A stretch of DNA of 64,000 nt from Oscillibacter sp. 1-3 (GCF_000403435.2 NZ_KE159703.1:737033-801032); one strand, 5' to 3'. Shown: positions 1-10,744, counted from the first letter of the stretch. The notes: generated by a model not told the origin, from the sequence alone. Translations and numbers: made by a program.

Positions 1-116
1 TCCGGGGCCCTGCAATTATTTGGTTTTTTCGGAATAGCCAAGAGGTTTTCCGCAAAAAATAAAGGCTGTCCGCATCTCAAGCGGCTGCCAAAAATATGTA
101 AGAAAGGAGAAATTCA
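1..116 (+). promoter_or_regulatory. Leader of the str operon
   Basis: Non-coding stretch ahead of rpsL with an AAGGAGA ribosome binding site a few bases before the start codon. No convincing -35/-10 pair is visible, so the promoter probably lies upstream of the window. Confidence 0.4.
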
Positions 117-533
117 ATGCCTACTTTTAACCAGCTGGTCCGTAAAGGAAGGGAGCAGGCGACCTACAAGTCCACCTCTCCCGCTCTGCAGTTTGGTCTG
201 AACACCCTGAAGACCAAGACCACCGATCTCCCCTCTCCCCAGAAGAGAGGCGTCTGCACCGCCGTGAGAACCGCTACCCCCAAGAAGCCCAACTCCGCGC
301 TGCGTAAGATCGCCCGTGTTCGCCTGACTAACGGCTACGAGGTCACCGCCTATATCCCCGGCGTGGGCCACTCCCTCCAGGAGCACTCCGTGGTCATGAT
401 CCGCGGCGGCCGTGTCAAGGACCTCCCCGGCGTCCGCTATCACATCATTCGCGGCACTCTGGATACCCAGGGCGTGTCCGGCCGTATGCAGAGCCGTTCC
501 AAGTACGGCGCCAAGCGTCCCAAGTCCAAGTAA
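117..533 (+). CDS. rpsL: 30S ribosomal protein S12
   Basis: Ribosomal protein S12 of the decoding centre in the small subunit. The 138-residue product carries the conserved [11 protein letters not shown] segment (residues 54-64, whose lysines correspond to the classical streptomycin-resistance site) and the [13 protein letters not shown] segment, whose Asp102 is the usual methylthiolation position. It is about 13 residues longer than the E. coli protein near the N-terminus, as is common in Firmicutes. First gene of an S12-S7-EF-G-EF-Tu cluster. The lysines at residues 56/57 and 101 are wild type, so no streptomycin-resistance substitution is seen. Confidence 0.98.
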   Translation: MPTFNQLVRKGREQATYKSTSPALQFGLNTLKTKTTDLPSPQKRGVCTAVRTATPKKPNSALRKIARVRLTNGYEVTAYIPGVGHSLQEHSVVMIRGGRVKDLPGVRYHIIRGTLDTQGVSGRMQSRSKYGAKRPKSK

Positions 534-678
534 GGACAATCTGAAAGCTTTGCCGAACAGGTTTATATATAATGTACGTATGTACGGATATACCTCTTTG
601 GCAGGCATACACAAGAGGCTGGAAGATGCCTTTTGAGTACCTATGAGATCATAGAATATTATGAAGGAGGGAAGCATA

Positions 679-1149
679 GTGCCCAGAAGAGGTAATGTTC
701 CCAAAAGAGAAATTCTGCCCGATCCCGTCTACGGTTCCGTCCTGGTGACCCGGCTTACCAACAACGTCATGCTGGACGGCAAGAAGGGCGTCGCGCAGAA
801 GGTGGTCTACTCCGCTTTTGACCAGATCAAGGAGAAGACCGGCAAGGACCCCGTTGAGGTGTTCACCCAGGCCATGGAAAACATCATGCCTAGCCTGGAG
901 GTCAAGGCCCGCCGCGTGGGCGGCGCCAACTATCAGGTCCCCATGGAGGTCCGTCCCGCCCGGCGCACCACGCTGGGTCTGCGGTGGCTGACCGCCTATT
1001 CCCGGGCCCGCAGCGAACGCACCATGGCCGAGCGTCTGGCCAGCGAGATCATGGACGCCGCCAACAATACAGGCGCCGCGGTGAAAAAGCGCGAGGACAT
1101 GCACAAGCAGGCCGAGGCCAACAAGGCCTTCGCGCACTTCCGCTGGTAA
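679..1149 (+). CDS. rpsG: 30S ribosomal protein S7
   Basis: S7 nucleates assembly of the 3' domain of 16S rRNA and contacts the E site. I start at the GTG at 679 (MPRRG...), which gives 156 residues, the normal length. The ATG at 661 lies just ahead of and in the same frame as the AAGGAGGG ribosome binding site and would add six non-homologous residues. The [14 protein letters not shown] segment and the C-terminal AFAHFRW are typical of the family. The 145-base gap after rpsL holds a TATAAT-like hexamer near 568 without a matching -35. Confidence 0.97.
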   Translation: MPRRGNVPKREILPDPVYGSVLVTRLTNNVMLDGKKGVAQKVVYSAFDQIKEKTGKDPVEVFTQAMENIMPSLEVKARRVGGANYQVPMEVRPARRTTLGLRWLTAYSRARSERTMAERLASEIMDAANNTGAAVKKREDMHKQAEANKAFAHFRW

Positions 1150-1166
1150 GTTAGGAGAAAGACAGT

Positions 1167-3269
1167 ATGCCGAGAAAGACATCTCTCGAAAACACCAGAA
1201 ATATCGGCATTATGGCTCACATCGATGCAGGCAAGACGACGACCACCGAGCGCATCCTGTTCTACACCGGCGTGAACTATAAGATCGGTGAGACCCACGA
1301 CGGTACCGCCACCATGGACTGGATGGCGCAGGAGCAGGAGCGCGGCATCACCATCACATCCGCCGCCACCACATGCTTCTGGTCCGGCTCCAAAAACCAG
1401 TTCAATCCCACCCGCATCAACATCATCGACACCCCGGGCCACGTGGACTTCACCGTAGAGGTGGAGCGCTCCCTGCGCGTTCTGGACGGCTCCGTGACGG
1501 TTCTTTGCGCCAAGGGCGGCGTGGAGCCCCAGTCCGAGACCGTGTGGCGTCAGGCCGACAACTATAAGGTCCCCCGCATGATCTACGTCAACAAGATGGA
1601 CATCATGGGCGCGGACTTCTATCACGTGCTGGATATGATCGCCGACCGTCTCAAGTGCAACGCCGTGCCCATCCAGCTCCCCATCGGCAGTGAGGAGACC
1701 TTCAAGGGGATCATCGACCTGGTGGAGATGGACGCCGATATTTACTATGACGATCTGGGCAAGGATATGCGGGTCGAGCCCATCCCGGAGGACATGGTGG
1801 ATCTGGCCAACGAGTACCGCGAGAAGCTCATGGACGCCGTCTCCATGTTTGACGACGAGATCATGGAGCTCTACCTTGGCGGCGAGGAGGTTCCCCAGGA
1901 GCGCATCCGCACCGCCATCCGCAAGGCTACCATTGCCAACGAGATGGTTCCCGTCACCTGCGGCACGTCCTACAAGAACAAGGGCGTGCAGAAGATGCTG
2001 GACGCCATCGTGGACTATATGCCCTCCCCGCTGGACATCCCCCCCATCAAGGGCGTCAACCCCAAGACGGAGGAAGAGGAGGAGCGTCCCTCTGACGACA
2101 ACGCCCCCTTCTCCGCTCTGGCGTTCAAGATCATGACCGACCCCTACGTGGGCCGTCTGAGCTTTGTCCGCGTCTACTCCGGTACACTGAGCACCGGCAC
2201 CTCCGTGCTCAACTCCACCAAGGGGCAGAAGGAGCGCATCGGCCGCATTCTCCAGATGCACGCCAACCACCGGGAGGATATTGAGACCATCTACTCCGGC
2301 GACATCGCCGGCGTGATCGGCCTGAAAAACTCCACCACCGGCGATACGCTGTGCGACGAGAAGCACCCCGTCATTCTGGAGTCCATGGAGTTCCCTGAGC
2401 CTGTAATCCGCGTGGCCATCGAGCCCAAGACCAAGGCTGGTCAGGAGAAGATGGGCATCGCCCTGATGAAGCTGGCCGAGGAGGACCCCACCTTCAAGAC
2501 CTACACCGACGAGGAGACCGGGCAGACCATCATCGCCGGCATGGGCGAGCTGCACCTGGAGATTATTGTGGACCGTCTGCTGCGGGAGTATAAGGTGGAG
2601 GCCAACGTGGGCGCGCCCCAGGTGGCCTACAAGGAGACCATCAAGAAGTCCGTGGAGCAGGACACCAAGTATGCCCGCCAGTCCGGCGGCAAGGGCCAGT
2701 ACGGCCACGTCAAGATCCGCCTGGAGCCCAACGAGTCCGGCAAGGGCTATGAGTTCATCAACTCCATCGTGGGCGGCGCGGTGCCCAAGGAGTATATCCC
2801 CGCCGTTGACGCGGGCATCCAGGGCGCCATGAACGCCGGCGTTGTGGCCGGCTTCCCCGTGGAAGATGTGAAGGTCACGCTGTACGACGGCTCCTACCAC
2901 GAGGTGGACTCCTCCGAGATGGCGTTCAAGATCGCCGGCTCCATGGCCTTCAAGGAGGCCATGCGCAAGGCTGATCCCACGCTGCTGGAGCCCATCATGA
3001 AGGTTTCTGTTATCGTTCCCGACGAGTATCTGGGCACGGTCATCGGTGATTTGAACAGCCGCCGCGGCCAGATCCAGGGCCAGGAGAGCCGCACCGGCGC
3101 CACCCAGGTGGACGCTCTGGTGCCTCTTGCCAATATGTTTGGTTACGCCACCGACCTGCGGTCCAGCACCCAGGGCCGGGGACAGTACACCATGGAGCCC
3201 CACAGCTACGTGGAGATCCCGAAGAGCATTCGGGAGAAGATCGTGGACGAACGCTCCAAGCCTCAGTAA
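1167..3269 (+). CDS. fusA: Translation elongation factor G
   Basis: GTPase that drives ribosomal translocation. The 700-residue length is standard. The G domain shows [13 protein letters not shown] (P-loop, near residue 18), DTPGHVDF (G3) and NKMD (G4), followed by the usual domains II-V. It begins 17 bases after rpsG behind an AGGAGA site, so it is probably cotranscribed with rpsL-rpsG. A 735-codon open frame on the opposite strand is only a codon-bias shadow of this gene and rpsG. Confidence 0.98.
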   Translation: MPRKTSLENTRNIGIMAHIDAGKTTTTERILFYTGVNYKIGETHDGTATMDWMAQEQERGITITSAATTCFWSGSKNQFNPTRINIIDTPGHVDFTVEVERSLRVLDGSVTVLCAKGGVEPQSETVWRQADNYKVPRMIYVNKMDIMGADFYHVLDMIADRLKCNAVPIQLPIGSEETFKGIIDLVEMDADIYYDDLGKDMRVEPIPEDMVDLANEYREKLMDAVSMFDDEIMELYLGGEEVPQERIRTAIRKATIANEMVPVTCGTSYKNKGVQKMLDAIVDYMPSPLDIPPIKGVNPKTEEEEERPSDDNAPFSALAFKIMTDPYVGRLSFVRVYSGTLSTGTSVLNSTKGQKERIGRILQMHANHREDIETIYSGDIAGVIGLKNSTTGDTLCDEKHPVILESMEFPEPVIRVAIEPKTKAGQEKMGIALMKLAEEDPTFKTYTDEETGQTIIAGMGELHLEIIVDRLLREYKVEANVGAPQVAYKETIKKSVEQDTKYARQSGGKGQYGHVKIRLEPNESGKGYEFINSIVGGAVPKEYIPAVDAGIQGAMNAGVVAGFPVEDVKVTLYDGSYHEVDSSEMAFKIAGSMAFKEAMRKADPTLLEPIMKVSVIVPDEYLGTVIGDLNSRRGQIQGQESRTGATQVDALVPLANMFGYATDLRSSTQGRGQYTMEPHSYVEIPKSIREKIVDERSKPQ

Positions 3270-3309
3270 AACCCCGTATCTCTCGTGGATACAGGTTCTA
3301 ATTCAGGTA

Positions 3310-3338
3310 TTGATTTTTCCTGAGGTTTCCTGTAAAAT
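3310..3338 (+). promoter_or_regulatory. Putative sigma-A promoter of tuf
   Basis: TTGATT (3310-3315), a 17-base spacer and TAAAAT (3333-3338), preceded by TG. It sits in the 133-base fusA-tuf gap, so tuf may have its own promoter in addition to read-through from fusA. Confidence 0.5.
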
Positions 3339-3402
3339 AGGCAGTGCTGAGGAAATTCGCATTGCTGGAAGTGATTCTACAAATTGTTAGGAGGATATTC
3401 AA

Positions 3403-4605
<1,203 letters not shown>

Positions 4606-4618
4606 TTTTCAAGGCTTG

Positions 4619-4653
4619 AAAAAAGGACTGCCGCACAGCGGCAGTCCTTTTTT
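4619..4653 (+). terminator. Intrinsic terminator of the str operon
   Basis: Perfect 14-bp stem (4621-4634 with 4638-4651), three-base loop and T-run, immediately after the tuf stop codon. The A-run on the left arm would also let it act for minus-strand transcripts. Confidence 0.9.
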
Positions 4654-4734
4654 AATAACCTAAGGGAGATTTTCCTATCTTTTATAAAAGTATTGGGCTC
4701 CGCTCAAACCCGCCAGGGCTTTGCCCCGGACCCA

Positions 4735-4754
4735 CCGCCCTTTGAAAAGGGCGG
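4735..4754 (-). terminator. Weak hairpin downstream of the DUF4830 gene
   Basis: CCGCCCTT paired with AAGGGCGG around a four-base loop. It lies beyond the 3' end of the minus-strand gene at 4822-5289 but lacks a good T-run. The surrounding 4690-4760 sequence has the look of a GC-rich intergenic repeat; a genome-wide search would be needed to show that. Confidence 0.25.
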
Positions 4755-4821
4755 CCCTAAATGTTAACACCGCGGGGCTGCTTTGCACATTCCTCCTTTA
4801 CAAGCGCGTTTGCGTTTGTCC

Positions 4822-5289
4822 TCACGTCCCGCTCTCCGGATAGACCAGCGTATCCTGGAAGCCGTTGGCCCCGGCGCAGAAGATGTCTCCCGCCACAGGC
4901 TGGTCCTCACAGATGTAAAGGTTCAATTGAACCCCCTCGGGCCGGTCGGGATAGTTGCTGACGGCGTAGGTAAACCGGGAGAGCTGCTTGCCGCAGCAGG
5001 GGGAGAGGTCGAAGCCCTGGGCGTTTTGCAGCTCATTATAGCTCAGGTAGGGCTCCGCCAGGTGGTCCGGCAGCAGGAATTGCAGTGTCTCCAGCGGCTC
5101 CAGGGCCACCTCCCAGCCCATGGACTGGAGATAGGCCACGCGGTCCTCGTTGGTGAGGAGCTGGGGCGCTGGGGGTTCCTCCGCCGGCCTGCGGCCCAGG
5201 AAAAGGATTGCCGCGGCGATGACCAGCCCCAGGAGAATGACAATGAGGACGGCTTTCTTTTTGGAAAAGCGGGTAGTGAAAATCAGCAT
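4822..5289 (-). CDS. Small membrane-anchored protein, DUF4830-like
   Basis: A 155-residue protein with a basic N-terminus, one membrane helix at about residues 12-32 (hydrophobic, followed by GRRPAEEPPAP) and an extracytoplasmic domain beginning NEDRVAYLQSMGWEV. That start and the pattern of a helix followed by a strand-rich region match the family I know as DUF4830, common as lone lipoprotein-like or membrane proteins in Clostridia; the function is unknown. It is transcribed alone, divergent from the downstream pseudouridine synthase. The extracytoplasmic part has two adjacent cysteines (PCCGK) and two more near the C-terminus, so a disulfide is possible. Confidence 0.6.
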   Translation of the reverse strand: MLIFTTRFSKKKAVLIVILLGLVIAAAILFLGRRPAEEPPAPQLLTNEDRVAYLQSMGWEVALEPLETLQFLLPDHLAEPYLSYNELQNAQGFDLSPCCGKQLSRFTYAVSNYPDRPEGVQLNLYICEDQPVAGDIFCAGANGFQDTLVYPESGT

Positions 5290-5376
5290 GATACATCCCT
5301 CCTGCTTGTTTCCTATTCATTTTTCCCAGAGATTATGATAAAATGGGAATAAGAAATGGAGAGGAGGGGGATTCCG

Positions 5377-6138
5377 ATGGAGAAACAGCGGTTGGACAAG
5401 ATCATCGCCTCCACGGGGAGATGGTCCCGCCGGGAGGCAAAGGAGCTGATCCGCCAGGGCCGGGTGCTGGTGGACGGCGTCCCCGCCCGGTCGGCGGAGG
5501 AGAAGGCGGAGCCGGAGTCCTCGGAGATCAGCGTAAACGGCGAGGCGCTGCGCTACCGGCGGTATACTTGGGTCATGCTGAACAAGCCGGCGGGATACCT
5601 CTCCGCCACGGAGGACGGCCGGGGCCGGACAGTGCTGGACCTGCTGCCCCAGGACCTGCGGCGGCAGGGGCTCTTTCCCGTGGGGCGGCTGGACAAGGAC
5701 ACGGAGGGCCTGCTGCTGCTGACCAACGAGGGCGGTCTGGCACATGATCTGCTGTCGCCCAGGCGCCATGTGGACAAGGTGTACTATGCCCGGGTGTCGG
5801 GACGGCTGACAGAGGTGGATTGTGCCGCCTTTGATGCCGGACTGAGGCTGCCCGATGGCCTTGTCTGTCTGCCAGCCGGATTGGAGATCCTGTCGGCGGG
5901 GGAGGAGAGCGAGGCCCATGTCACCCTCCGGGAGGGAAAGTTCCACCAGGTGAAGCGGATGCTGGCCCACCTGGGGAAGCCAGTGCTGTATCTGGAGCGG
6001 GTCCGGATGGGGCCCTTGGCCCTGGACGGCGCACTCCCCAGAGGCGCTTTTCGCTTTTTGACGGAGAATGAGCTGGAAGAATTGCGGAGATTTGATAATC
6101 CTACGAAAAACATCAAATCTTCACCAAAAACGCAATAG
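5377..6138 (+). CDS. RsuA/RluB-family rRNA pseudouridine synthase
   Basis: Converts a specific uridine of rRNA to pseudouridine. I start at the ATG at 5377, seven codons inside the longest frame, because GGAGGGGG precedes it at good distance; this gives 253 residues. Residues 1-60 form an S4 RNA-binding domain (RLDKIIAS, GRVLVDG). The catalytic motif PVGRLDKDTEGLLLLTNEG contains the nucleophile Asp106, and YYARVSG and the KFHQVKRM motif follow. Length and domain order fit RsuA (16S U516) or RluB (23S U2605); sequence alone does not decide, so no symbol is given. Confidence 0.9.
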   Translation: MEKQRLDKIIASTGRWSRREAKELIRQGRVLVDGVPARSAEEKAEPESSEISVNGEALRYRRYTWVMLNKPAGYLSATEDGRGRTVLDLLPQDLRRQGLFPVGRLDKDTEGLLLLTNEGGLAHDLLSPRRHVDKVYYARVSGRLTEVDCAAFDAGLRLPDGLVCLPAGLEILSAGEESEAHVTLREGKFHQVKRMLAHLGKPVLYLERVRMGPLALDGALPRGAFRFLTENELEELRRFDNPTKNIKSSPKTQ

Positions 6139-6166
6139 TTTTTTTGTCTAAAAAAGAAAATATCTC

Positions 6167-6195
6167 TTGCAATTCGACGAAATTGCCGATATAAT
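6167..6195 (+). promoter_or_regulatory. Sigma-A promoter of the CdaR/PucR-type regulator gene
   Basis: TTGCAA (6167-6172), 17-base spacer, consensus TATAAT (6190-6195), about 45 bases ahead of the start codon at 6243. Confidence 0.75.
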
Positions 6196-6242
6196 ATAGG
6201 CATTGTTAATTCCCCTGGTGATTTTAGGTGAGGAGGAAGGCC

Positions 6243-7331
6243 ATGTCTGGAAGAATTTTTCAAAACGTAGTGCTTCAGTTAAAGGAAAATACAGATCGGA
6301 CCATCGGCGTAATCGACGGGGAAGGTGTGGTGATTGCGTGCAGTGAGCTGTCTTTGATCGGACAGCGCTGGGCGGAACATGTGCCTGTGGTAAACGGCGC
6401 CTCCGGCGCCATGGTCTCCTCCGACGGCAAGACCTTCAAAGCCCTGAACGGCTGGAATACCCAGTTTGATTACGCGGTTTTCGTCTTCGGGGACAACGAC
6501 GTGAGCCGGACGGTGTGTGCCATGTCCACAGTGGCCCTGAACTCCGCCAAGTCCTATTACGAGGAAAAGCACGACCGTGGCTCCTTTGTCAAGGACATTA
6601 TCTCCGACAACATCATGCTGGGCGACATCTATATGCGTGCCAAGGAGCTGCGGGTCACTGCCGACGTGCCCCGGGGCGTGTTTGTGGTGCGCTCGCTGAA
6701 AAAGGGCGAGTCCGTGCCCACGGATGTGATCCAGTCCATGTTCCCGGACCGGCAGAACGATTTCGTCCTCAGCGTGGGGGAGGGCGACGTGGTCCTGGTC
6801 CGCCAGATGCCAGAGGGCGCCGGGATCAAGGAGCTGAACAAGATTGCCGCCTCCATCGAGGAGAGCCTCCGCGGCGGCGGCGCCAGCGCGGTGGTGGGCA
6901 TCGGCACCATCGCCACCCACCTGCGGGACCTGGCCAAGAGCTATAAGGAGGCTCAGATCGCCATCGAGGTGGGCAAGGTTTTTGACACGGAGAAGTATAT
7001 CATCAACTACGAGAACCTGGGTATCGGACGGCTGATTTACCAGCTTCCCACCACGCTTTGCGAGATATTCCTCCAGGAGGTCTTTAAGAAGAACCCCATT
7101 GACGCCCTGGACAAGGAGACGCTGTTCACCATCCACAAGTTCTTTGAGAACAACCTGAACGTCTCCGAAACGGCCCGGAAGCTGTTTGTTCACCGGAATA
7201 CCCTGGTGTACCGGCTGGAGAAGATCAAGAAGCTCACGGGGCTGGACCTGCGGGAGTTTGACGACGCCATTACCTTCAAGGTGGCGCTGATGGTGAAGAA
7301 GTATCTGACCTCCCGGGGCATTGATTCTTAG
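6243..7331 (+). CDS. CdaR/PucR-type transcriptional regulator
   Basis: Predicted DNA-binding regulator of 362 residues. The start at ATG 6243 follows AGGAGGAAGG and is better than the in-frame GTG at 6228. The C-terminal 60 residues are a PucR-type helix-turn-helix: NLNVSETARKLFVHRNTLVYRL followed by LDLREFDDAITFKVAL. The middle region (about 140-290) has the fold-like pattern of the GGDEF-related domain of CdaR proteins, and the N-terminal 130 residues would be the sensory part. Monocistronic: own promoter upstream, hairpin and terminator downstream. The effector cannot be read from the sequence; sugar-diacid, purine and polyamine regulators share this architecture. Confidence 0.8.
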   Translation: MSGRIFQNVVLQLKENTDRTIGVIDGEGVVIACSELSLIGQRWAEHVPVVNGASGAMVSSDGKTFKALNGWNTQFDYAVFVFGDNDVSRTVCAMSTVALNSAKSYYEEKHDRGSFVKDIISDNIMLGDIYMRAKELRVTADVPRGVFVVRSLKKGESVPTDVIQSMFPDRQNDFVLSVGEGDVVLVRQMPEGAGIKELNKIAASIEESLRGGGASAVVGIGTIATHLRDLAKSYKEAQIAIEVGKVFDTEKYIINYENLGIGRLIYQLPTTLCEIFLQEVFKKNPIDALDKETLFTIHKFFENNLNVSETARKLFVHRNTLVYRLEKIKKLTGLDLREFDDAITFKVALMVKKYLTSRGIDS

Positions 7332-7336
7332 AACCT

Positions 7337-7410
7337 GTATCAACAGACGGCGGTACGCATTTTGACGGAAAATTTTTTCGCCAATCTGCGTACCGCCGCC
7401 TTATTGATAC
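7337..7410. repeat. Large imperfect inverted repeat, possible intergenic element
   Basis: GTATCAA (7337-7343) pairs with TTGATAC (7404-7410), and a 12-bp arm at 7348-7359 pairs exactly with 7387-7398. The loop is AT-rich with TTTTTTCGCC. It starts six bases after the regulator stop codon. The adjoining TACAGCTTCT recurs at 10690-10699, so it may be a dispersed element rather than a dedicated terminator. Confidence 0.6.
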
Positions 7411-7546
7411 AGCTTCTTAGAGCAGTTCCCGAAAATAATGAGAAAAAAGGAAGCGAGGACGGGAATTGCATGACTGCGTTGTCGTCCCATGGGCTTTGAA
7501 AATCTGCCGCAATGCGGCGCAGGCGGCTGCAGTCGTTTGATTCGAT

Positions 7547-7577
7547 ACGCGGCGGGCACAGCCCGCCGCCTTTTTTC
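7547..7577 (+). terminator. Intrinsic terminator before ftsE
   Basis: GCGGCGGGC (7549-7557) pairs with GCCCGCCGC (7561-7569) over a three-base loop, followed by CTTTTTT. The remaining gene-free stretch 7432-7700 shows only a second possible promoter (TTGACA 7590, TAGGCT 7613). Confidence 0.8.
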
Positions 7578-7699
7578 GACAGTACGGTCTTGACAGCCGT
7601 GGTATGATGTGGTAGGCTGAACAGGCATACTACTACAATAGTACAAAAGAGCGCTGGAGAACTGACAGAATTTTCCCCGGCTGGAATTGCAAACTTTGG

Positions 7700-7728
7700 T
7701 TGCATTGCGGCGGAAAACCATATATAAT
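7700..7728 (+). promoter_or_regulatory. Putative promoter of ftsEX
   Basis: TTGCAT (7700-7705), 17-base spacer, TATAAT (7723-7728), about 77 bases upstream of ftsE. Confidence 0.6.
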
Positions 7729-7804
7729 GTGGTTTAATTGGAATTTATGTCGACCGTTCCTTTGGGGATGGCGCGTTTACAGAACTACGGAGCGAGGTGC
7801 CTGT

Positions 7805-8497
7805 ATGATCCGCCTGAAAAATGTAGAGATGGAATACGACAACGGGACCAGGGCCATCCGCGGGGTTACCCTGACCATTGAGGACGGGGAGTTTGTCTTT
7901 TTGGTGGGGCCCTCCGGCTCAGGAAAGTCCACCATTATCAAGCTGCTCACCGGGGAGGTGGTCCCCACCGCGGGCCGCATCATGATTAACGGATTTTCCA
8001 TCACTAAGATCTCCGGCAGGCAGATTCCCCTGATGCGCAGGACCCTGGGGGTTATCTTCCAGGATTTCCGCCTCATTGAGAAGAAGACGGTGTACGAGAA
8101 TCTGGAGTTTGTCATGCGGGCCGTGGGCGCCAGACCCAGAGACATCAAAAGCCGCATCGACTACGTGCTGGACCTGGTGGATCTGGAGCGGAAGGCGGAG
8201 AGCTTCCCCACAGAGCTCTCCGGCGGCGAGCAGCAGCGGGTGGCCATCGCCCGGGCCCTGGTGAACAATCCGGAGACCATCATCGCCGACGAGCCCACTG
8301 GCAACCTGGACCCGGAGCGGTCTTTGGAGCTGATGGACCTTTTGGTGAAGATCAACCAGCTGGGCACCACCGTGGTGGTGGTGACCCATGAGAAGGATCT
8401 GGTGGACCGCTTCGGCAAGCGGGTAATCACCATTGACAGCGGCCACGTGGTTAACGACGGCGTAGGCGGCTACGTGGGAGGACACATACATGGGTAA
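7805..8497 (+). CDS. ftsE: Cell division ATP-binding protein FtsE
   Basis: ATPase of the FtsEX complex, which powers activation of peptidoglycan hydrolases at the membrane. I use ATG 7805 (MIRLKNVEMEY), giving 230 residues as usual; the longer frame adds 35 unrelated residues. The ABC motifs are intact: GPSGSGKST (Walker A), LSGGEQQRVAIARA (signature), TIIADEPTGNLD (Walker B) and the switch His in VVVTHEK. The stop overlaps the ftsX start by eight bases, indicating translational coupling. Confidence 0.95.
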   Translation: MIRLKNVEMEYDNGTRAIRGVTLTIEDGEFVFLVGPSGSGKSTIIKLLTGEVVPTAGRIMINGFSITKISGRQIPLMRRTLGVIFQDFRLIEKKTVYENLEFVMRAVGARPRDIKSRIDYVLDLVDLERKAESFPTELSGGEQQRVAIARALVNNPETIIADEPTGNLDPERSLELMDLLVKINQLGTTVVVVTHEKDLVDRFGKRVITIDSGHVVNDGVGGYVGGHIHG

Positions 8498-9377
8498 ACA
8501 CAACTTGGGATATTTTCTGCATGAGGGCGTGTCCAACATGTTCAGCCACGGCTTCATGTCCTTCGCCTCCATCGGCATCACCGTGGCGTGCCTGCTGATT
8601 ATGGGCACCTTCACCCTGGTGGCGGTGAACGCCAACGAGCTGCTGGCGGGACTGGAGCAGGAGAACGAGATATTGGCCTTTGTGGACGAGTCGTACAGCA
8701 GAAATGAAGCCCTGGGGGTGCAGCGGGAGCTGGAGGCACTGCCCAATGTGCTCACCACCACCTATGTCAGCAAGGCCCAGGCCATGGACAACTTCGCGGC
8801 GAAATACGCCGACGACCCGCTGTTCCAGAACCTGGACCCGGAGATCCTGCGGGACCGGTATGTAGTCAAGATACAGGACCTGGGGCAGCAGAGCCAGACC
8901 GTGGCCCAGCTGCGGCAGGTGGAGGGCATCGCCGACGTCAGCGCCTACGAGGAGCTGGCCACCGGCTTTATCACCATCCGCAACATCGCCTCCGTGGTCT
9001 GCATTGCCCTCATTGCGATTCTCTTCATTGTGTCGGTGTTCATCATCTCCAACACCATCAAGCTCACCACCTTTGACCGGCGGGAGGAGATTGCCATCAT
9101 GCGCATGGTGGGCGCCACCAACGGCTTTATCCGCTGGCCCTTTGTGTACGAGGGGCTGCTGCTGGGCTTTTTGAGCGCAGCGCTCTCCTTTTTCCTCCAG
9201 TGGGGGCTCTATGAGGCGGTGGCCCAGGGCGTGGACACCAGCGATACGCTCCAGCTTATTAAAATCGTCCCCTTCCGGCAGCTGTGGCCCGCCGTGGCGG
9301 GGATTTTCGCGGGGGCGGGGATTTTGATCGGTGTGGGAGGCAGTCTCTCCGCCATTCGGAAATTTTTGCAGGTGTGA
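8490..9377 (+). CDS. ftsX: Cell division protein FtsX
   Basis: Membrane partner of FtsE. The 295 residues have a first membrane helix at about 25-48, an extracellular domain of roughly 120 residues (SKAQAMDNF..., KIQDLGQQSQTV), then three helices from about residue 165 in the order typical of FtsX, with the cytoplasmic loop FDRREEIAIMRMVGATNGFIRWPF that contacts FtsE. It is followed directly by a LytM-domain hydrolase gene, the expected functional partner. Confidence 0.93.
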   Translation: MGKHNLGYFLHEGVSNMFSHGFMSFASIGITVACLLIMGTFTLVAVNANELLAGLEQENEILAFVDESYSRNEALGVQRELEALPNVLTTTYVSKAQAMDNFAAKYADDPLFQNLDPEILRDRYVVKIQDLGQQSQTVAQLRQVEGIADVSAYEELATGFITIRNIASVVCIALIAILFIVSVFIISNTIKLTTFDRREEIAIMRMVGATNGFIRWPFVYEGLLLGFLSAALSFFLQWGLYEAVAQGVDTSDTLQLIKIVPFRQLWPAVAGIFAGAGILIGVGGSLSAIRKFLQV

Positions 9378-9387
9378 GGTGACGGCG

Positions 9388-10629
9388 TTGAGACGGAGAA
9401 AAGCCAAGCGGCTGTGCAGGGCGGCGCTGTGCCTGTGTCTGGCGGTGCTGTGCCTGGCGGCGGACCTGGCCCCGGCCACGGCTCGGGTGACCCAGGAGGA
9501 CATCGACGCTTTGAAGGGAGACGCCGCTGATTTGAAGGACCAGCGCAAGGAGCTGGAGGCCCAGTTAAAGACTCTGGCCAACGACAAGAGCACCGCCATA
9601 GCACGGAAGAACCTCCTGGACCAGCAGATCGCCAACACCACCGCGCAGATTTCCAATGTGGAGCAGCAGATCGCCCAGTATGACCAGCTGATTGCCCAGA
9701 AGGAGGAGGAGCTCCGTCAGGCGGAGGAGGAGGAGGAGGAGCAGTACGCCCTCTTCTGCCGCAGGGTGCGGGCCATGGAGGAGCAGGGCACCATCTCCTA
9801 CTGGTCGGTGCTCTTCAAAGCGGACAGCTTCACGGACCTCCTCTCCCGCATGGATTTTATCAATGAGATTATGGAGGCGGACCAGCGGGTCATTGACGAT
9901 TTGAAGGCCATGCAGGTGCGGATCGAGGAGGCCAAGACCTCTCTGGAGGGCAGCCGGACGGAGGCCCAGGCGGCCAGGGACGACCTGGCGGACAAAAAGA
10001 AGGAGCTGGACGCCCAGCGGGCCGAGGCCAACAAGGTCATTCAGCAGATCGCGGCGGCGGCGGAGGAGACCGAGGCCACACTGGACGAGATGGAGGCGGA
10101 GCAGGAGAAGATCCAAAAGGAGATCGAACGGCTGAACCGGGAGCTCCAGGCCCAGCTGGCCGCAGAGGGCAAGTCCAACCAGTCCAATCCCGGCGGCTAT
10201 ATCTGGCCGGTGGACAGCCGGTATATCACCTCCACCGTGGGCGGACGGACCTCTCCCGGCGGCATCGGCTCCACCAACCACCAGGGTACGGACATCGGCC
10301 GGGTGGGCTATACCAGCTCCATCTACGCCGCCAAGGCCGGCACGGTGATCGTCTCCCAGAGGAGCTCCTCCTATGGCGAGTACGTGGTCATCTCCCACGG
10401 CAGCGGCAATACCACGCTGTACGCCCATATGAGCAGCCGAAAGGTCAGTGTGGGCCAGTATGTGAACCAGGGGGGCGTCATCGGCATCACCGGCTCCACC
10501 GGCAACTCCACCGGGCCTCATCTCCATTTTGAGGTGGTGGAGAACGGGCAGCGGGTGAATCCCCTGAGCCACGGCGCGGACCCGAAGATGGGCTATCTCA
10601 CCGGGTATACCCTGTCCAGCAGCGCCTGA
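9388..10629 (+). CDS. Secreted coiled-coil murein hydrolase, M23 (LytM) family
   Basis: Likely the peptidoglycan hydrolase activated by FtsEX outside the membrane. The TTG at 9388 behind GAGGTGA is my preferred start (413 residues); the GTG at 9379 is an alternative. Signal peptide at residues 1-32 (basic RRRKAKR then a Cys/Leu/Ala-rich core). Residues about 35-260 are a long coiled coil rich in Glu/Gln/Lys. The C-terminal M23 domain keeps the zinc-site motifs HQGTDIG (about residue 298), YAHM and HLHFE, so it should be catalytically active, not a degenerate EnvC-type activator. Near-overlap with ftsX suggests one operon. Confidence 0.88.
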   Translation: MRRRKAKRLCRAALCLCLAVLCLAADLAPATARVTQEDIDALKGDAADLKDQRKELEAQLKTLANDKSTAIARKNLLDQQIANTTAQISNVEQQIAQYDQLIAQKEEELRQAEEEEEEQYALFCRRVRAMEEQGTISYWSVLFKADSFTDLLSRMDFINEIMEADQRVIDDLKAMQVRIEEAKTSLEGSRTEAQAARDDLADKKKELDAQRAEANKVIQQIAAAAEETEATLDEMEAEQEKIQKEIERLNRELQAQLAAEGKSNQSNPGGYIWPVDSRYITSTVGGRTSPGGIGSTNHQGTDIGRVGYTSSIYAAKAGTVIVSQRSSSYGEYVVISHGSGNTTLYAHMSSRKVSVGQYVNQGGVIGITGSTGNSTGPHLHFEVVENGQRVNPLSHGADPKMGYLTGYTLSSSA

Positions 10630-10702
10630 CAGGCGGCGGAAACAGCCGTGCCAATCGTCTCGGCGGGAATCTGCCGTCCCGGCCATTGGTACAGCTTCTA
10701 AA

Positions 10703-10739
10703 AATTCCTCCCGCTCCATACCATGGAGCGGGAGGAATT
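10703..10739 (+). promoter_or_regulatory. 16-bp perfect hairpin that buries a Shine-Dalgarno sequence
   Basis: The arm 10703-10718 pairs perfectly with 10724-10739 over a five-base loop. The right arm contains GGAGG at 10731-10735, nine bases before the ATG at 10745. It could end the hydrolase transcript, although there is no T-run, or hold back translation of the next gene. Confidence 0.6.
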
Positions 10740-10744
10740 GTCTT

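Noticed and set aside
996..3203. 735-codon minus-strand open frame opposite fusA and rpsG
   Set aside because: Mirror of the strong codon bias of EF-G; low-complexity Gly/Leu/Val/His composition, no start signal, and the plus-strand gene is certain.
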